DNA of 64,000 nucleotides from Synechococcus sp. A10-1-5-1 (GCF_023115425.1 NZ_CP096032.1:124001-188000), one strand, 5' to 3'. Counted from the first letter of the stretch, positions 19,001 to 27,637 are shown. The notes: generated by a model not told the origin, from the sequence alone. Program-made: numbers and translations.

Positions 19001-20523
19001 TACGGATTGGTAGCCGCGGCGATGGCCTGCGCTTCCTCACCGCTCTCTCGGGTTCAGCGGTTCAGTGGAAGCAGGGGAGTGCCGACCTGGAGCTGCTGGT
19101 GCGCGGCTCGTTGCTGGAGCCGGTGGCCAACGGCTTCCTGCGTTTCGGCAATGGAGTGTTGCAACTGGCGGATCAGACGGTTCGCGATCTCGATGCGGTG
19201 GTGCTGTTCGACTTCAGCTCCCTGGAGCTGCAAGCCCTGACCGCGCGGGTCGGAAAGAAGGGCGAGCTCAGCGGTAGCGGCGATCTCAATCTGTTTTCCC
19301 CTACGGATGGGCCACAACCGAGGCAGCTCAGCCTCACCTTCAAGCAAGTTCCGTTCAAGCTCGCGCGCATGGCCGCCGTTGCCGACGGGACCGTGGAGAT
19401 TGGTGGCAGCTTGCTGCGCCCTGTTCTTGGCGGTGAGCTGGCCTTGAGCCATGGGGCGCTGAATGTCCAGCCCGGTGAGCTCGCCACAGAAGAAGCACCG
19501 AGCAAAGCCACCTCTCTCCCTGCCCTACTGGAGTCCAAGTGGGACTTCAGCAAGCCCCTGTTGGTCATGGGACGTCAGCTGGAAAGCTCCAGCAGCCAAG
19601 ACCTCCGGGCGGCACTTCCCAACCTGGGCTTGGTGAGCTTTGAGCGATTCAGGCTGCGCTTCGGCCGGGATCTCCGCGTTGAAGTTCCCAACGTCTTGAA
19701 CTTCGGTGCCGGCGGCTTTTTGACGTTGAACGGTCCCCTGGATCCCGACATTCAGATCAGTGGGGTGGTTCGGCTGCTGCGGGGTCGTTTGGGACTGTTC
19801 ACCACCACCTTCAGCCTGGACCCCGATGCTCCCAACGTGGCCGTTTTCACTCCGAGTCTGGGTCTGATTCCCTACGTGGACATCGTCCTACGCACACGGG
19901 TGTCAGACACCCTCTCGGCCTTTGGTGATGGAAACCGCTCAACCATTTACGACTGGAACACCTACGGATCCTTTAGCAACTCCTCCTTGACCCCGAACAG
20001 CTTCGATCAGCTGCAACTGGTGCGGGTGCGGCTCGAGGTCACCGGCCCAGCCGATCAATTGATGGACAACATTCGTCTGACCAGCACACCGCCTTTGCCG
20101 GAAGATCGACTCTTGGCCTTGATCGGTGGCAATTCGCTGGTGGGGCTGGCTGGGGGGAATGCCGGAGCGGCCGTGGCCACGGTGGTGGGGCAGTCGCTGC
20201 TTTCTCCCCTGGTGGGAAGCCTGACGGAACTCCTTGGCCAGCGCCTCACCTTTGCGATTTACCCGGCCTATGTCTTGCCCACGAACTACGACGTGGATTC
20301 CAACCGCTCAGGTCAGGTGCCATCGCAACTGGTCCCCGTCACCGATATCGGCTTGGATGTGACTGAGCGCTTCAACGCCTCCGTGCTGGCTGCTCCGAAC
20401 CGCAGTGACATCCCTCCGCAATTGACCCTTGGCTATCAGGCCAAGCCATGGCTTGGACTGCAGACCTCAATTGATGCGGAGGCCCGTTGGCAGACCCAGA
20501 TGCAGGTCTTCTTCCGTTTCTAG
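16096..20523 (+). CDS. TamB-like translocation/assembly protein (DUF490)
   Basis: A 1475-residue envelope protein. One N-terminal membrane helix lies in ALLAAAGIALTWFGLDRV (about residues 32-50). It is followed by over a thousand residues of beta-rich repeats heavy in Leu, Gln and Arg. The C-terminal DUF490/TamB domain carries NFGAGGFLTLNGPLDPDIQI, LRTRVSDTLSAF and GNSLVGLAGGNAG. TamB-like proteins span the periplasm and are linked to outer-membrane protein or lipid transport. The start is the TTG at 16096, since no ATG or GTG gives the helix in context. It is shorter than many cyanobacterial homologues. The ROK kinase gene follows after nine bases. Confidence 0.88.
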   Translation: MRPSQPPRPTGPARRRRNPRTRGPAASSLPALLAAAGIALTWFGLDRVAAWQYDLRKPWLELLASRAMGHPLELGPYRGLRPLGLAAGGSRFKPGIDNPSTIDAESVAVAFDPLRSLLTRSWVLQFQIHRARVDLRRNSQGSLWQLGRIPPGAEPPPLILRYGLSGGPAQVRLHPAKGASTSVALDGSLAVDLRRRRLETALQIRPGGGGQLHIDARNDWQSKRLRLQLQPQALKLSDLVRLLPGGVKADLSGDLNGRLRFERTASIDRCQGQLQLNQLRWAPGASVDPVRSARFDLRCSPQGLRLASSPLLWGSWRGQLQGELPLIGARSNQLQLRLQAREPKAGHRFKAELAGRLPQLHLQLDGQLEGLALANQPPLPLQLQAKALLRNRKGFDAILERLVLRQGGGELVASGSLWPRLQLRSQRLALGRRQQQDWGTLLGSTKDLQLQLQQRGDWSQPQLSLDVEQPNNPLLGSIRSRLTWRPSALRLETFASPYLSAQGQLPLQGTPMRLDLDLRRFPLERLSPLVGTALRGRLSATGTIQGPLQRLSPDLSLRAEAPGFGLIGLEESWVGQLQGLPKGGTRLRLQVQDTTVPGTVQAVLDPRWWPTTVNLTRAGGSLAFSGTNQRYRWSARRFPLSGFDLALWPSAAHQPLSGYLSGQGALAMKPLALDGELRVDQPQLLGVFGRSLQAKAEISQRRFRFDGQWAALGFGTVGIQLKGQQAGPLWLRLEARQLQSQTLQEILAAVPQWGGLPLAPSGRAFDLGTLVFNTQGFSLGDQLTALAQAQRQRQRAQSAQRQAELQDLRGVFDADFTLRGPSADRLFVDLAAKGHLWLQGSDRDLALTDQPTVVRLHGPLNQGGDFELAYLPLALLALVAPVPDGLRGSLSSRGTYRLGGPDQRPAFELNLALQDGSLNGERLALERGDLKLQDDRLELDWVLRGGGSTEVVDLRGKVPLLASSDDLELRIGSRGDGLRFLTALSGSAVQWKQGSADLELLVRGSLLEPVANGFLRFGNGVLQLADQTVRDLDAVVLFDFSSLELQALTARVGKKGELSGSGDLNLFSPTDGPQPRQLSLTFKQVPFKLARMAAVADGTVEIGGSLLRPVLGGELALSHGALNVQPGELATEEAPSKATSLPALLESKWDFSKPLLVMGRQLESSSSQDLRAALPNLGLVSFERFRLRFGRDLRVEVPNVLNFGAGGFLTLNGPLDPDIQISGVVRLLRGRLGLFTTTFSLDPDAPNVAVFTPSLGLIPYVDIVLRTRVSDTLSAFGDGNRSTIYDWNTYGSFSNSSLTPNSFDQLQLVRVRLEVTGPADQLMDNIRLTSTPPLPEDRLLALIGGNSLVGLAGGNAGAAVATVVGQSLLSPLVGSLTELLGQRLTFAIYPAYVLPTNYDVDSNRSGQVPSQLVPVTDIGLDVTERFNASVLAAPNRSDIPPQLTLGYQAKPWLGLQTSIDAEARWQTQMQVFFRF

Positions 20524-20532
20524 CTGCCCCCC

Positions 20533-21420
20533 ATGAGCCAACTGATCGGAGTGGATGTGGGTGGCACCGCCATCAAGCTCGGGCGCTTCTCAACCGATGG
20601 TGAGTTGCTGGCCGAGTTGGAATGCCCTACCCCGCAGCCGGCCATGCCCGGGGGGGTGGTGACGGCCATCGTTGAGGCCGTCGCTGTCCTCGATCCCGAT
20701 CGATTGGCCTCCAGGGTTGGAGTTGGCTTGCCCGGACCGATGGATGCTGAGGCGCGGGTGGCTCGGGTCTGCATCAACCTGCCGGGCTGGCAGCAGATTC
20801 CCCTGGCGGAGTGGCTCGAGCCGCAACTCCAGCGGCGCGTCACCCTCGCCAATGACGGGAACTGTGCCCTGATGGGGGAGGCCTGGAGAGGGGCCGCTGT
20901 GGGGTATCGCGACGTGTTGCTGCTCACCTTGGGAACCGGTGTGGGTGGTGGGGTCCTCCTGAACGGTCAACTGTTCAGCGGCCACGGCGGCGCGGCGGCT
21001 GAGCCCGGGCTCATCAGCGTCGATCCTGAGGGCCCTCCCTGCAACAGCGGCAACCGAGGCTCATTGGAGCAGCACTGCAGTATCTCGGGCTTACGTCGGC
21101 TGATGGATGTTGAGCCACAGAAGCTCGATCAGCTGGCCCGTATTGGTGACCCTGAGGCTCTGGCGGCCTGGCGTGACTACGGCCGTTGGCTTGGGGTCGG
21201 ACTGAGTTCGCTGATCTATGTCCTCACACCCCAGCTGGTCTTGATCGGGGGGGGGCTGAGTGCCGCCACTGATCATTTCTTGCCCAGCGCCCTGGCGGAG
21301 GTGGAGCAACGGGTGCAGGCCGAAAGCCGCCAGGGCCTTGAGATTCGCCGTGCTCAGCTCGGGAACGGTGCTGGGCGGCTGGGGGCAGCACGCTTGGCCT
21401 TGGAGCGCCTTCGCGTTTGA
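20533..21420 (+). CDS. ROK-family sugar kinase
   Basis: A 295-residue member of the ROK family (repressor, ORF, kinase) without a DNA-binding domain, so most likely a sugar kinase. The phosphate loop is IGVDVGGTAIKLG (5-17), the catalytic region is VTLANDGNCALMGE, and LTLGTGVGGGVL follows. The ROK zinc motif CxCGxxGCxE is degenerate: the segment reads CNSGNRGSLEQ, keeping only one of three cysteines. Substrate may be glucose or another hexose. A separate classical glucokinase is at 32584. It likely shares a message with the TamB-like gene. Confidence 0.87.
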   Translation: MSQLIGVDVGGTAIKLGRFSTDGELLAELECPTPQPAMPGGVVTAIVEAVAVLDPDRLASRVGVGLPGPMDAEARVARVCINLPGWQQIPLAEWLEPQLQRRVTLANDGNCALMGEAWRGAAVGYRDVLLLTLGTGVGGGVLLNGQLFSGHGGAAAEPGLISVDPEGPPCNSGNRGSLEQHCSISGLRRLMDVEPQKLDQLARIGDPEALAAWRDYGRWLGVGLSSLIYVLTPQLVLIGGGLSAATDHFLPSALAEVEQRVQAESRQGLEIRRAQLGNGAGRLGAARLALERLRV

Positions 21421-21459
21421 GTCCAGCTGGGATGATGCTCATTCGAGCCAGAGAAGTGT

Positions 21460-22764
21460 GTGAACGTTCCAGATCCATCGCCTGAACTGCTGCAGCGCGC
21501 TGGTGCCGTTCGCAGCGCTGCGATGGCCTTGGGGCGTTGCAGTGATCAAGAGCGGCGGCAGGCGGTCCTGGCCATGGCCGATGCCCTCGAAGCCGAGGCC
21601 GGCCAGATCGTGGCGGCCAATGCAGCTGATCTGGAGGCCGCGGCAGCCGATGGTCTGGCTCCGGCGTTGGTGGCCAGGCTGAAGCTGGATGCCAAGAAGT
21701 TGGCTGGGGCCATTGACGGGGTGCGTCAGGTGGCCCAGCTGCCCGATCCGGTGGGCGTTCGCCAAATGCACAGAGAGTTGGATTCCGGCTTGGTGCTGGA
21801 GCGACTCAGCGTTCCCCTTGGAGTCTTGGGGGTGATTTTTGAAGCCCGCCCTGATGCGGTCATGCAAATCGCCTCGTTGGCGATTCGCTCTGGCAACGGC
21901 GCCATTCTCAAAGGGGGCCGGGAGGCCAACCGCAGCTGCACCGCCATCCTCTCGGCACTTCGCGCCGGATTGACGGCCTCAGCCGTCTCCCCCCAGGCCT
22001 TGGAGTTGTTGACCTCCCGTGAAGAAAGCTTGGCCTTGCTCAAGCTGGATGGACTGGTGGATTTGATCATCCCCCGTGGTTCCAATGCGCTAGTGCGCTT
22101 CATTCAGGACAACACCCGCATCCCTGTCCTGGGTCACGCCGATGGGGTCTGCCATTTGTATGTCGATCAGGAGGTCGATGTCGCCCAGGCGCTCCGGATT
22201 GCCCTGGACGCCAAAACCCAATACCCAGCCGCGTGCAACGCGATTGAGACCCTGCTGCTCCACCGGGCTAGTGCCGCAGCCTTCCTGGAGCAGGCGTTGC
22301 CGGCCTTTGCCCAGGCTGGTGTGGAGTTGCGTGGGGATGCGAGCAGCCAGTCCTTGGGTGTCCCCAATGCGGCCAGTGAGGAGGATTGGCGAACGGAGTA
22401 TTCCGATTTGATTCTTTCGGTGCGGGTCGTGGATGACCTGCAGCAGGCCCTGGATCACATCGCCCGCAACGGCTCTCGGCACACGGAGTGCATCTGCACC
22501 TCCAACGGCTCGACGGCGGAGACGTTCCTACGCAGTGTGGACAGCGCCGGTGTCTATCACAACTGCTCCACCCGGTTCGCCGATGGCTTCCGCTACGGCT
22601 TTGGAGCTGAGGTTGGCATCAGCACCCAAACCCTCCCGCCTCGCGGTCCCGTGGGTCTGGAGGGTCTGGTGACCTATCGCTACCTGTTGCGTGGTGATGG
22701 TCATATCGCGGCTGACTACGCCTCAGGGGCCCGCAACTTCAGCCATCGCGATTGCCCCTTGTGA
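21460..22764 (+). CDS. proA: Glutamate-5-semialdehyde dehydrogenase (gamma-glutamyl phosphate reductase)
   Basis: A 434-residue enzyme of proline synthesis that reduces gamma-glutamyl phosphate to glutamate semialdehyde with NADPH. The aldehyde-dehydrogenase fold is clear, with [15 protein letters not shown] near residue 145, the cysteine nucleophile in [12 protein letters not shown], and [10 protein letters not shown] near the C terminus. The start is a GTG at 21460. The stop overlaps the folB start in a GTGA arrangement. I see no proB in the window. Confidence 0.96.
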   Translation: MNVPDPSPELLQRAGAVRSAAMALGRCSDQERRQAVLAMADALEAEAGQIVAANAADLEAAAADGLAPALVARLKLDAKKLAGAIDGVRQVAQLPDPVGVRQMHRELDSGLVLERLSVPLGVLGVIFEARPDAVMQIASLAIRSGNGAILKGGREANRSCTAILSALRAGLTASAVSPQALELLTSREESLALLKLDGLVDLIIPRGSNALVRFIQDNTRIPVLGHADGVCHLYVDQEVDVAQALRIALDAKTQYPAACNAIETLLLHRASAAAFLEQALPAFAQAGVELRGDASSQSLGVPNAASEEDWRTEYSDLILSVRVVDDLQQALDHIARNGSRHTECICTSNGSTAETFLRSVDSAGVYHNCSTRFADGFRYGFGAEVGISTQTLPPRGPVGLEGLVTYRYLLRGDGHIAADYASGARNFSHRDCPL

Positions 22765-23132
22765 GTGGCTCCGACCGGATCCTGGTGCGTGACCTGCGCC
22801 TCTGGGCGCACGTAGGTGTTCTTCCCCACGAGCGTGCAACAGGTCAGTGGTTCGAACTCGATATCCACCTCGGTTGGGATCTCAGCGCCGCTGCTGCCAG
22901 CGATGACGTGGGAGAAACCCTGGATTACAGCCGCGCCATTCAGGCCCTGCAGCGCCAGGCCACCCAGTTGCGCTGTCAGACCTTGGAGCACTGGAGTGAG
23001 TTGATCCTGGATTTGCTTGAGGACCTCTACGGTCCGGTGCCGATGGCCATTGAACTGCGCAAATGCCAGGCTCCAGTGCCTGGATTTGGCGGCCAGGTGG
23101 GCGTGCGGCGCAGCCGTCACCAATCGCCCTGA
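22761..23132 (+). CDS. folB: Dihydroneopterin aldolase
   Basis: A 123-residue folate enzyme splitting dihydroneopterin into hydroxymethyl-dihydropterin and glycolaldehyde. The start [20 protein letters not shown] and the end [15 protein letters not shown], with its catalytic lysine, match the family. The conserved [10 protein letters not shown] also sits in place. The GTG at 22761 overlaps the proA stop, so expression is coupled. The following lipase-like gene begins four bases after this stop, giving a proA-folB-hydrolase run. Confidence 0.92.
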   Translation: MSGSDRILVRDLRLWAHVGVLPHERATGQWFELDIHLGWDLSAAAASDDVGETLDYSRAIQALQRQATQLRCQTLEHWSELILDLLEDLYGPVPMAIELRKCQAPVPGFGGQVGVRRSRHQSP

Positions 23133-23136
23133 AACC

Positions 23137-23736
23137 ATGTCAGAGCGTCCTCTGGTGCTGATCCATGGGCTGTGGGATACCCCTCGCCTCTTTGGGCGAC
23201 TCGAGCAGATGTTGCTGGAGCGCGAACCAGATTTAGAGCTCTTTGCTCCCCACTTGCCCCATCGCCTGGGGGCGACCCCGATTCGACAGCTCGCCCGTAA
23301 ACTGGACGGGGTGATTCGGGAGCGCTTTGGCAGCGAGACCTGCCTCGACCTGTTTGGGTTTTCGATGGGTGGGGTGATTGCCCGCACCTGGTTGCAGGAG
23401 TGGGGTGGGGCACGACGGACCCGCCGCTTTGTCTGTTTGGGGAGTCCTCAGCAGGGCACCTTGACGGCCCAGTTGATTCCGAGTTGGCCATTGGCGGGCA
23501 TTGCCGACATGAAGATCGGAAGCGCACTTCTGCGTGATCTGGATGTAGGGCGTGATCAATTGGATGGCTTGCAGTGCGTGAGTTTGTACAGCCGCACGGA
23601 CATCACGGTCTTTCCAGGTTGGCGAGCGGTTCTCCCCCAGGGGCCGCGGCAGGCCCTGCCCGTTTGGACGCATCGCCAACTGATCGCTAACCCGCGCGCC
23701 GCAGCGGTAGTGGCTGATGTTTTGCTCGCTCCTTAA
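23137..23736 (+). CDS. Alpha/beta hydrolase, lipase-like
   Basis: A 199-residue alpha/beta hydrolase. The N terminus has the oxyanion motif VLIHGLWDTP at 7-16. The nucleophile elbow is GFSMGG (serine near residue 75), followed by FVCLGSPQQGT, a lipase pattern. The acid is probably in SRTDITVFPG, and the histidine in WTHRQL near 181. It is a soluble protein without a signal. Homologues are often annotated as triacylglycerol lipase or permease-linked lipase, but the substrate is unproven. The ATG at 23137 follows folB by four bases. Confidence 0.82.
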   Translation: MSERPLVLIHGLWDTPRLFGRLEQMLLEREPDLELFAPHLPHRLGATPIRQLARKLDGVIRERFGSETCLDLFGFSMGGVIARTWLQEWGGARRTRRFVCLGSPQQGTLTAQLIPSWPLAGIADMKIGSALLRDLDVGRDQLDGLQCVSLYSRTDITVFPGWRAVLPQGPRQALPVWTHRQLIANPRAAAVVADVLLAP

Positions 23737-23812
23737 CAACAACGAATCTCATCAACGCTGTTGTCTCCTTTTGGCAACGTGTCTATGGGTAGGCCAAGTT
23801 TGAAGGCCTCGC

Positions 23813-24517
23813 ATGTGCTTTTCAGCCTCGGCCAGTTTCACGGCATCAGCGGTGTTGATGCCGTTGGGCCTCTACAGCACCCATATCGCGCAGAAAACGG
23901 GCAAGCGTGACTATGTGCCCTTGGCACTGGTGCCCTTTTTCTTTGGGGTCCAACAACTTGTTGAAGGCCTGGAGTGGACAGCGATTGATAACGGTGGCGT
24001 GGAGCCGCTCAGTAGTTTGGCCGGCCTCGGCTTTCTCTTTTTCGCCTATTGCTTCTGGATGATCTGGATTCCATGGAGTGCCTGGTCAATCAGTCGAACG
24101 ACCGACTCCAAGGGACTGCAAAAGCGGCTCCGCTGGGTCGCGATTGTGGCAACGGTCCTCGGGGTTGCCTTCTACTTGCCCGTCTTGTTTGACCCACCGG
24201 CCCTTCAACCGGCAGTTCATAGCAATGGCCGTTTGCTCTACGACGTTTCCAACCTGCACAGCATTATCCATAACTTTGTGAACACCGAGCCCGTGGGTGA
24301 ACTGGCTTACTGGGGCTTCATTGTTCTCCCGTTGATCGCACTCTCGGATAAAGCCGTCAAGCTGTTTGGTGTCCTGATCTTTGTCTCGATCTTCCTGACC
24401 TGGTTGACCTATAGCGCCACATTTAATTCCGTTTGGTGTTTCTACTGCGCTGTGCTCTCCATCTACGTCATCTGGATTGTGAATCGGCCTGCCCTGCGCG
24501 CTGCATCAGGTCAGTAG
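23813..24517 (+). CDS. DUF6629 family membrane protein
   Basis: A 234-residue integral membrane protein with about seven hydrophobic segments. It begins with the family hallmark MCFSASASFTASAVLMPLG and ends with a TFNSVWCFYCA segment. The loops contain IHNFVNTEP, a possibly functional histidine. Nothing is known about the family's activity. The gene has its own 76-base upstream gap and is followed after 19 bases by another membrane-protein gene, then by a membrane-anchored hydrolase. Together they form a likely three-gene operon. The family name is certain, the function unknown. Confidence 0.8.
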   Translation: MCFSASASFTASAVLMPLGLYSTHIAQKTGKRDYVPLALVPFFFGVQQLVEGLEWTAIDNGGVEPLSSLAGLGFLFFAYCFWMIWIPWSAWSISRTTDSKGLQKRLRWVAIVATVLGVAFYLPVLFDPPALQPAVHSNGRLLYDVSNLHSIIHNFVNTEPVGELAYWGFIVLPLIALSDKAVKLFGVLIFVSIFLTWLTYSATFNSVWCFYCAVLSIYVIWIVNRPALRAASGQ

Positions 24518-24523
24518 ATCTTC

Positions 24524-24529
24524 AGGAGG
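24524..24529 (+). promoter_or_regulatory. Ribosome binding site of the 24537 gene
   Basis: A perfect AGGAGG lies seven bases before the GTG at 24537 and fixes that start. It is one of the few full Shine-Dalgarno matches in this window, and it suggests efficient independent initiation inside the operon. Confidence 0.8.
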
Positions 24530-24536
24530 TCTCAGC

Positions 24537-25082
24537 GTGGGGGTGCAAACAGCACTGGATGCTTTAGGCGGTTGGCTTGTTCAAGCTGATATCGGTTTGG
24601 GCTTGCTGCTCTTGGTGGGGCTTTCGATGTCTCTTTCCCATGTCTTTTCGCTTCTGGCCAATCGCCTCAATCGCCGCCAGATCATCATTCACCTGATTCT
24701 TGATGCTTTGATGCTTTCGGTGGCTTTTCTCTTAAGCAGCACCATTGATATGGTGCTGCTGGCCACAAGTGCTAGCGCCCATATCCATCCCAGTGCCTTC
24801 GTCAATGGGGTGGCTGTTTGCCTGCTTCCTGCAGTTTTTTATCTGTTCGTGGCAGCCCCCTACGTCGGTGAAACCATTGGCTTTGTGATCTGGGTGCTCA
24901 TGCATCTCAACGTGGTGACGTTGTTGCATGCGCGCTTCGACTTGCCCTATGGCCAAGCGCTGCTCCTGGCGACGCCTGGATATGCCGTGGCTGTGGTGTT
25001 GGTCTGGTTGCTCTTTCGCCAAAGCTGGCAGGCGGGATACAGCACCCTGGCCTCTCAACTCTCCGATGCCCATGGGTCTTGA
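24537..25082 (+). CDS. Membrane protein of about four helices, function unknown
   Basis: A 181-residue protein with about four hydrophobic segments: around residues 18-40 (LGLLLLVGLSMSLSHVF), 45-70, 85-125 and 135-160. Between helices lie the basic NRLNRRQIIIH and a histidine-containing ASAHIHPSAF. There is no domain that I know. The start is a GTG with a perfect ribosome binding site. It is sandwiched between the DUF6629 gene and the membrane hydrolase with gaps of 19 and 3 bases, so it probably works with them in the membrane. The function is unknown. Confidence 0.65.
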   Translation: MGVQTALDALGGWLVQADIGLGLLLLVGLSMSLSHVFSLLANRLNRRQIIIHLILDALMLSVAFLLSSTIDMVLLATSASAHIHPSAFVNGVAVCLLPAVFYLFVAAPYVGETIGFVIWVLMHLNVVTLLHARFDLPYGQALLLATPGYAVAVVLVWLLFRQSWQAGYSTLASQLSDAHGS

Positions 25083-25085
25083 GTC

Positions 25086-26216
25086 ATGAACCCCAGGTCC
25101 GAGGCCGGTCCCATGCGCCCTAGGGCCAATGAAGCCGCAATTCAGGTGCAGCAGCACAGTCTGCGCTCCAGGCTCGGACTTGTCGTCTTGGTGTTGGCCG
25201 TTGGCCTGGGGGTGAGTTGGTTTGGTGTGGGCCATGTCCTTTTGGCCCTGCGATCGATCTTTGACTGGACGGACATCAGCCTGCTGTTGCGCTGGTCTGG
25301 CCTGTTGCTCTTGGTGTTAATCCCGACGGCTGGGATCTATTCGCTGGTCACGCAATTTGCCTTTTGGGAGGGCTGGTTGGATGGACTCCCTGAACCAACG
25401 GTCCTTTTCCCCGAGACTCCTGCAGCGAAGGAGCACCGCTGCTTTGTGGTCTACCTCGATGGGATCCACCAGTTGGAGCGGGATCATCCGCCAAGGGTCT
25501 CAGCCTTTCTTCAACTCCTGGATCAGCAGCTCAATGGCTCCACCCGACTGGTGAAGGGGTTAGAGGCCTACACCGTTCTGCCCGTGGCCCTTGCCCAAGA
25601 CCTCGGTAGTGCCTGGTTCTGGCGCCGATTGTTTGCGTTGCAAGAAGAGCATCCCAACGGCTGGATCCAGTTGCTGGCCGCTGTCTTGGTTCAAGCCAAC
25701 AACGTCATCAAGGTTGGGATTTCATCGGATCATCGCTACGGCCCGATCATGAACTACGAGCTCTCCCTCAAGATTGCGTTGCGCTTGGGAGAGGTCGGCT
25801 TCAGGCCGGATCAGGGCCAACGGGTCGTTCTTGTGGGATATAGCGGTGGAGCAGAGATGGCGATGGGGGTGGCGGAGTACCTGCGTCGCATTTGCCGGGC
25901 ACCGGTGAGCATCGTCAGCTTCTGTGGCGTGTTCAGTGGCAACCAACTGTTGAACCAGCTTTCGAAAATCACGATGATTGTTGGCAGTCGTGACCCAGTG
26001 GCGGCCTTTGGTCGCATTGCCTATCCGGGGCGATCGCCGTTGCTTCCCCTCTCCAATTGGAATCGAGCGCTGAAGTGCTCCTGCATCGAACGGCGCGAGA
26101 TTGACGGGATGAACCACAATGGTCTGAAGGGACCGTTTGCCGAATTGCATCGGCAGGATGTCGTCCAGCAGATCGTTCTGGCGATTGAGTCAGAGGAGGA
26201 GGGCCTGCTGGGCTAA
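25086..26216 (+). CDS. Membrane-anchored alpha/beta hydrolase-like protein
   Basis: A 376-residue protein. Two membrane helices lie near the N terminus (about 30-55 and 68-95), after a polar tail. The soluble part has a serine-hydrolase pattern: LVGYSGGAEMAMGVAE, with the serine in GYSGG, an aspartate in VGSRDPVAAFG, and a histidine in DGMNHNGLKG. This triad order is what an alpha/beta hydrolase would show; a lipase or esterase at the membrane surface is the best guess. It is the last gene of the DUF6629 cluster. Its final 27 bases overlap the convergent gene at 26190. Confidence 0.72.
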   Translation: MNPRSEAGPMRPRANEAAIQVQQHSLRSRLGLVVLVLAVGLGVSWFGVGHVLLALRSIFDWTDISLLLRWSGLLLLVLIPTAGIYSLVTQFAFWEGWLDGLPEPTVLFPETPAAKEHRCFVVYLDGIHQLERDHPPRVSAFLQLLDQQLNGSTRLVKGLEAYTVLPVALAQDLGSAWFWRRLFALQEEHPNGWIQLLAAVLVQANNVIKVGISSDHRYGPIMNYELSLKIALRLGEVGFRPDQGQRVVLVGYSGGAEMAMGVAEYLRRICRAPVSIVSFCGVFSGNQLLNQLSKITMIVGSRDPVAAFGRIAYPGRSPLLPLSNWNRALKCSCIERREIDGMNHNGLKGPFAELHRQDVVQQIVLAIESEEEGLLG

Positions 26217-27611
26217 GCGGAACGGACTGCTCTGGGGTTGGCAGGCTTTCAGGCGGCGTTGAGCATCCCGCCTGGTCTCGCCAAAACAAAATCCGTCGTG
26301 GGGCAAAGCCGTGATCGCTTGGCAGTAGCGCTGCAGCGCCCTTTGTTGAAACTCATGCTGCGGGTTCAGCTGCTGTTGCAACCGCCGGGCCCGATGCAGC
26401 AGCCGTTCGCGCCAGATGCCGCCGAGCAGGCAGGGAAAGAGATCGCAGCGTCCATCCAAGGCCTGTTGCAACACCGCTGAGCTATCGATGCAGAACCCCA
26501 AGGCGCCATAGCCCCCAAGCCAGAGGCCATCGTCTTCGCTCTCCTGGTTATGGATCAACGCCACGAGCTCGCAGAGATCCATGACGTCCAGGAGACGTTC
26601 ACCCTCGAACGGCTCACCGAAGTAGCGGATTGTTCCATTATCACGGTCGTTTTGCCAGGGACGATGCAGATCGTTCAGCGCTTCCCAACCGCAAAGCCCC
26701 TCTGTTCCCTGGTAGTACTGCAGGCGAAGGAGATCCTCGCCTTTTCGCCATTCCAGCTCCAGGCAGCTGTGGGGGAGCAAGCTTTGAATCTCCTGCCCGT
26801 CGTCCCCTAAGAGCCCCGTACGGATGGGCAATGCCAAAGGCACCTGACTCCAGCCTGGCGTGGGTTGACCTGACTTCGGCAGACTTGCACCCAGGCCAAA
26901 ACTGGCCACGCTCGCGCGCAACTGAGCACGCAGCATCCAGCCGCTTTGCTGCAACTGCTCGAACCAGCTCCTGCAGCTGCTCGCTCCATCGATCTGCCAT
27001 GGAACGCCCCCCAGTCCATTGGCGGAGAGACGATTCAGGACGCGGGCGGTCAGGGCATTGCGTTGCCGTTCGCCAGCTGACTGTTCATGGTTGAGACCAA
27101 TGTTGTGCCAGATCAGCCCACCGCTCAAGTGCCCGGCATCCGCGGAGTCTCCGTTGGCTTCTGCTGGATCTGAGAGTCCGGGATCAAGCCGTAACAGTTG
27201 CTCCAGGCTGGTGGGGAGGTTGACCTCTGGTGCCCCACGCCAACGCCCAATCGCCCCGCTCTCCTCCGGCAAGAGGTGGGGGAGTCCATCGGCCACAGCC
27301 CCGAGCAGGGCTGGAGTCAGCAATTCGCGCTCCACGAGTCCTCCAAGGGACTGAACCCGTTGCGGTAAGTCCGCTGGAGCTAACTTCCACCCCTTGGGCA
27401 GAAGCCAGAGCAGTGGCAGCAAGCGGGGCCTGTGGAGCTGGTGCGCCAAGCGTTTGAGCCAATCCGATCGGGTCAAACCGGAGCGAAAGACGCTTTGCTC
27501 GAGGGCTTCTTCAAAGGCGAGCAGGGGAACGCCGCAGGTCCACTCCGGATCCAGTTGCAGAGGATCGGTGACGGAGAAGAGGGGAGAGCCAGGAGCCATG
27601 TTGCGGCCCAT
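26190..27611 (-). CDS. Conserved-looking protein of unknown function
   Basis: A 473-residue soluble protein with the start set to the ATG at 27611; the ATG at 27599 is also possible, and the longer frame upstream enters the M3 peptidase gene. It is rich in Leu, Gln and Trp. The N-terminal half reads as helices. The C-terminal half carries CLELEWRKGEDLLRLQYYQG, LCELVALIHNQESEDD and FCIDSSAVLQQALDG. There are no membrane segments and no known motif. It is downstream of the M3 peptidase by 26 bases and likely co-transcribed with it. I do not recognise it. Confidence 0.6.
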   Translation of the reverse strand: MGRNMAPGSPLFSVTDPLQLDPEWTCGVPLLAFEEALEQSVFRSGLTRSDWLKRLAHQLHRPRLLPLLWLLPKGWKLAPADLPQRVQSLGGLVERELLTPALLGAVADGLPHLLPEESGAIGRWRGAPEVNLPTSLEQLLRLDPGLSDPAEANGDSADAGHLSGGLIWHNIGLNHEQSAGERQRNALTARVLNRLSANGLGGVPWQIDGASSCRSWFEQLQQSGWMLRAQLRASVASFGLGASLPKSGQPTPGWSQVPLALPIRTGLLGDDGQEIQSLLPHSCLELEWRKGEDLLRLQYYQGTEGLCGWEALNDLHRPWQNDRDNGTIRYFGEPFEGERLLDVMDLCELVALIHNQESEDDGLWLGGYGALGFCIDSSAVLQQALDGRCDLFPCLLGGIWRERLLHRARRLQQQLNPQHEFQQRALQRYCQAITALPHDGFCFGETRRDAQRRLKACQPQSSPFRLAQQALLL

Positions 27612-27637
27612 CTCCCCCCATCCTGCAGAGGCTCGTC

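Noticed and set aside
24086-24281. Overlapping frames within the DUF6629 gene
   Set aside because: Out-of-frame shadows inside a clearly coding membrane protein.
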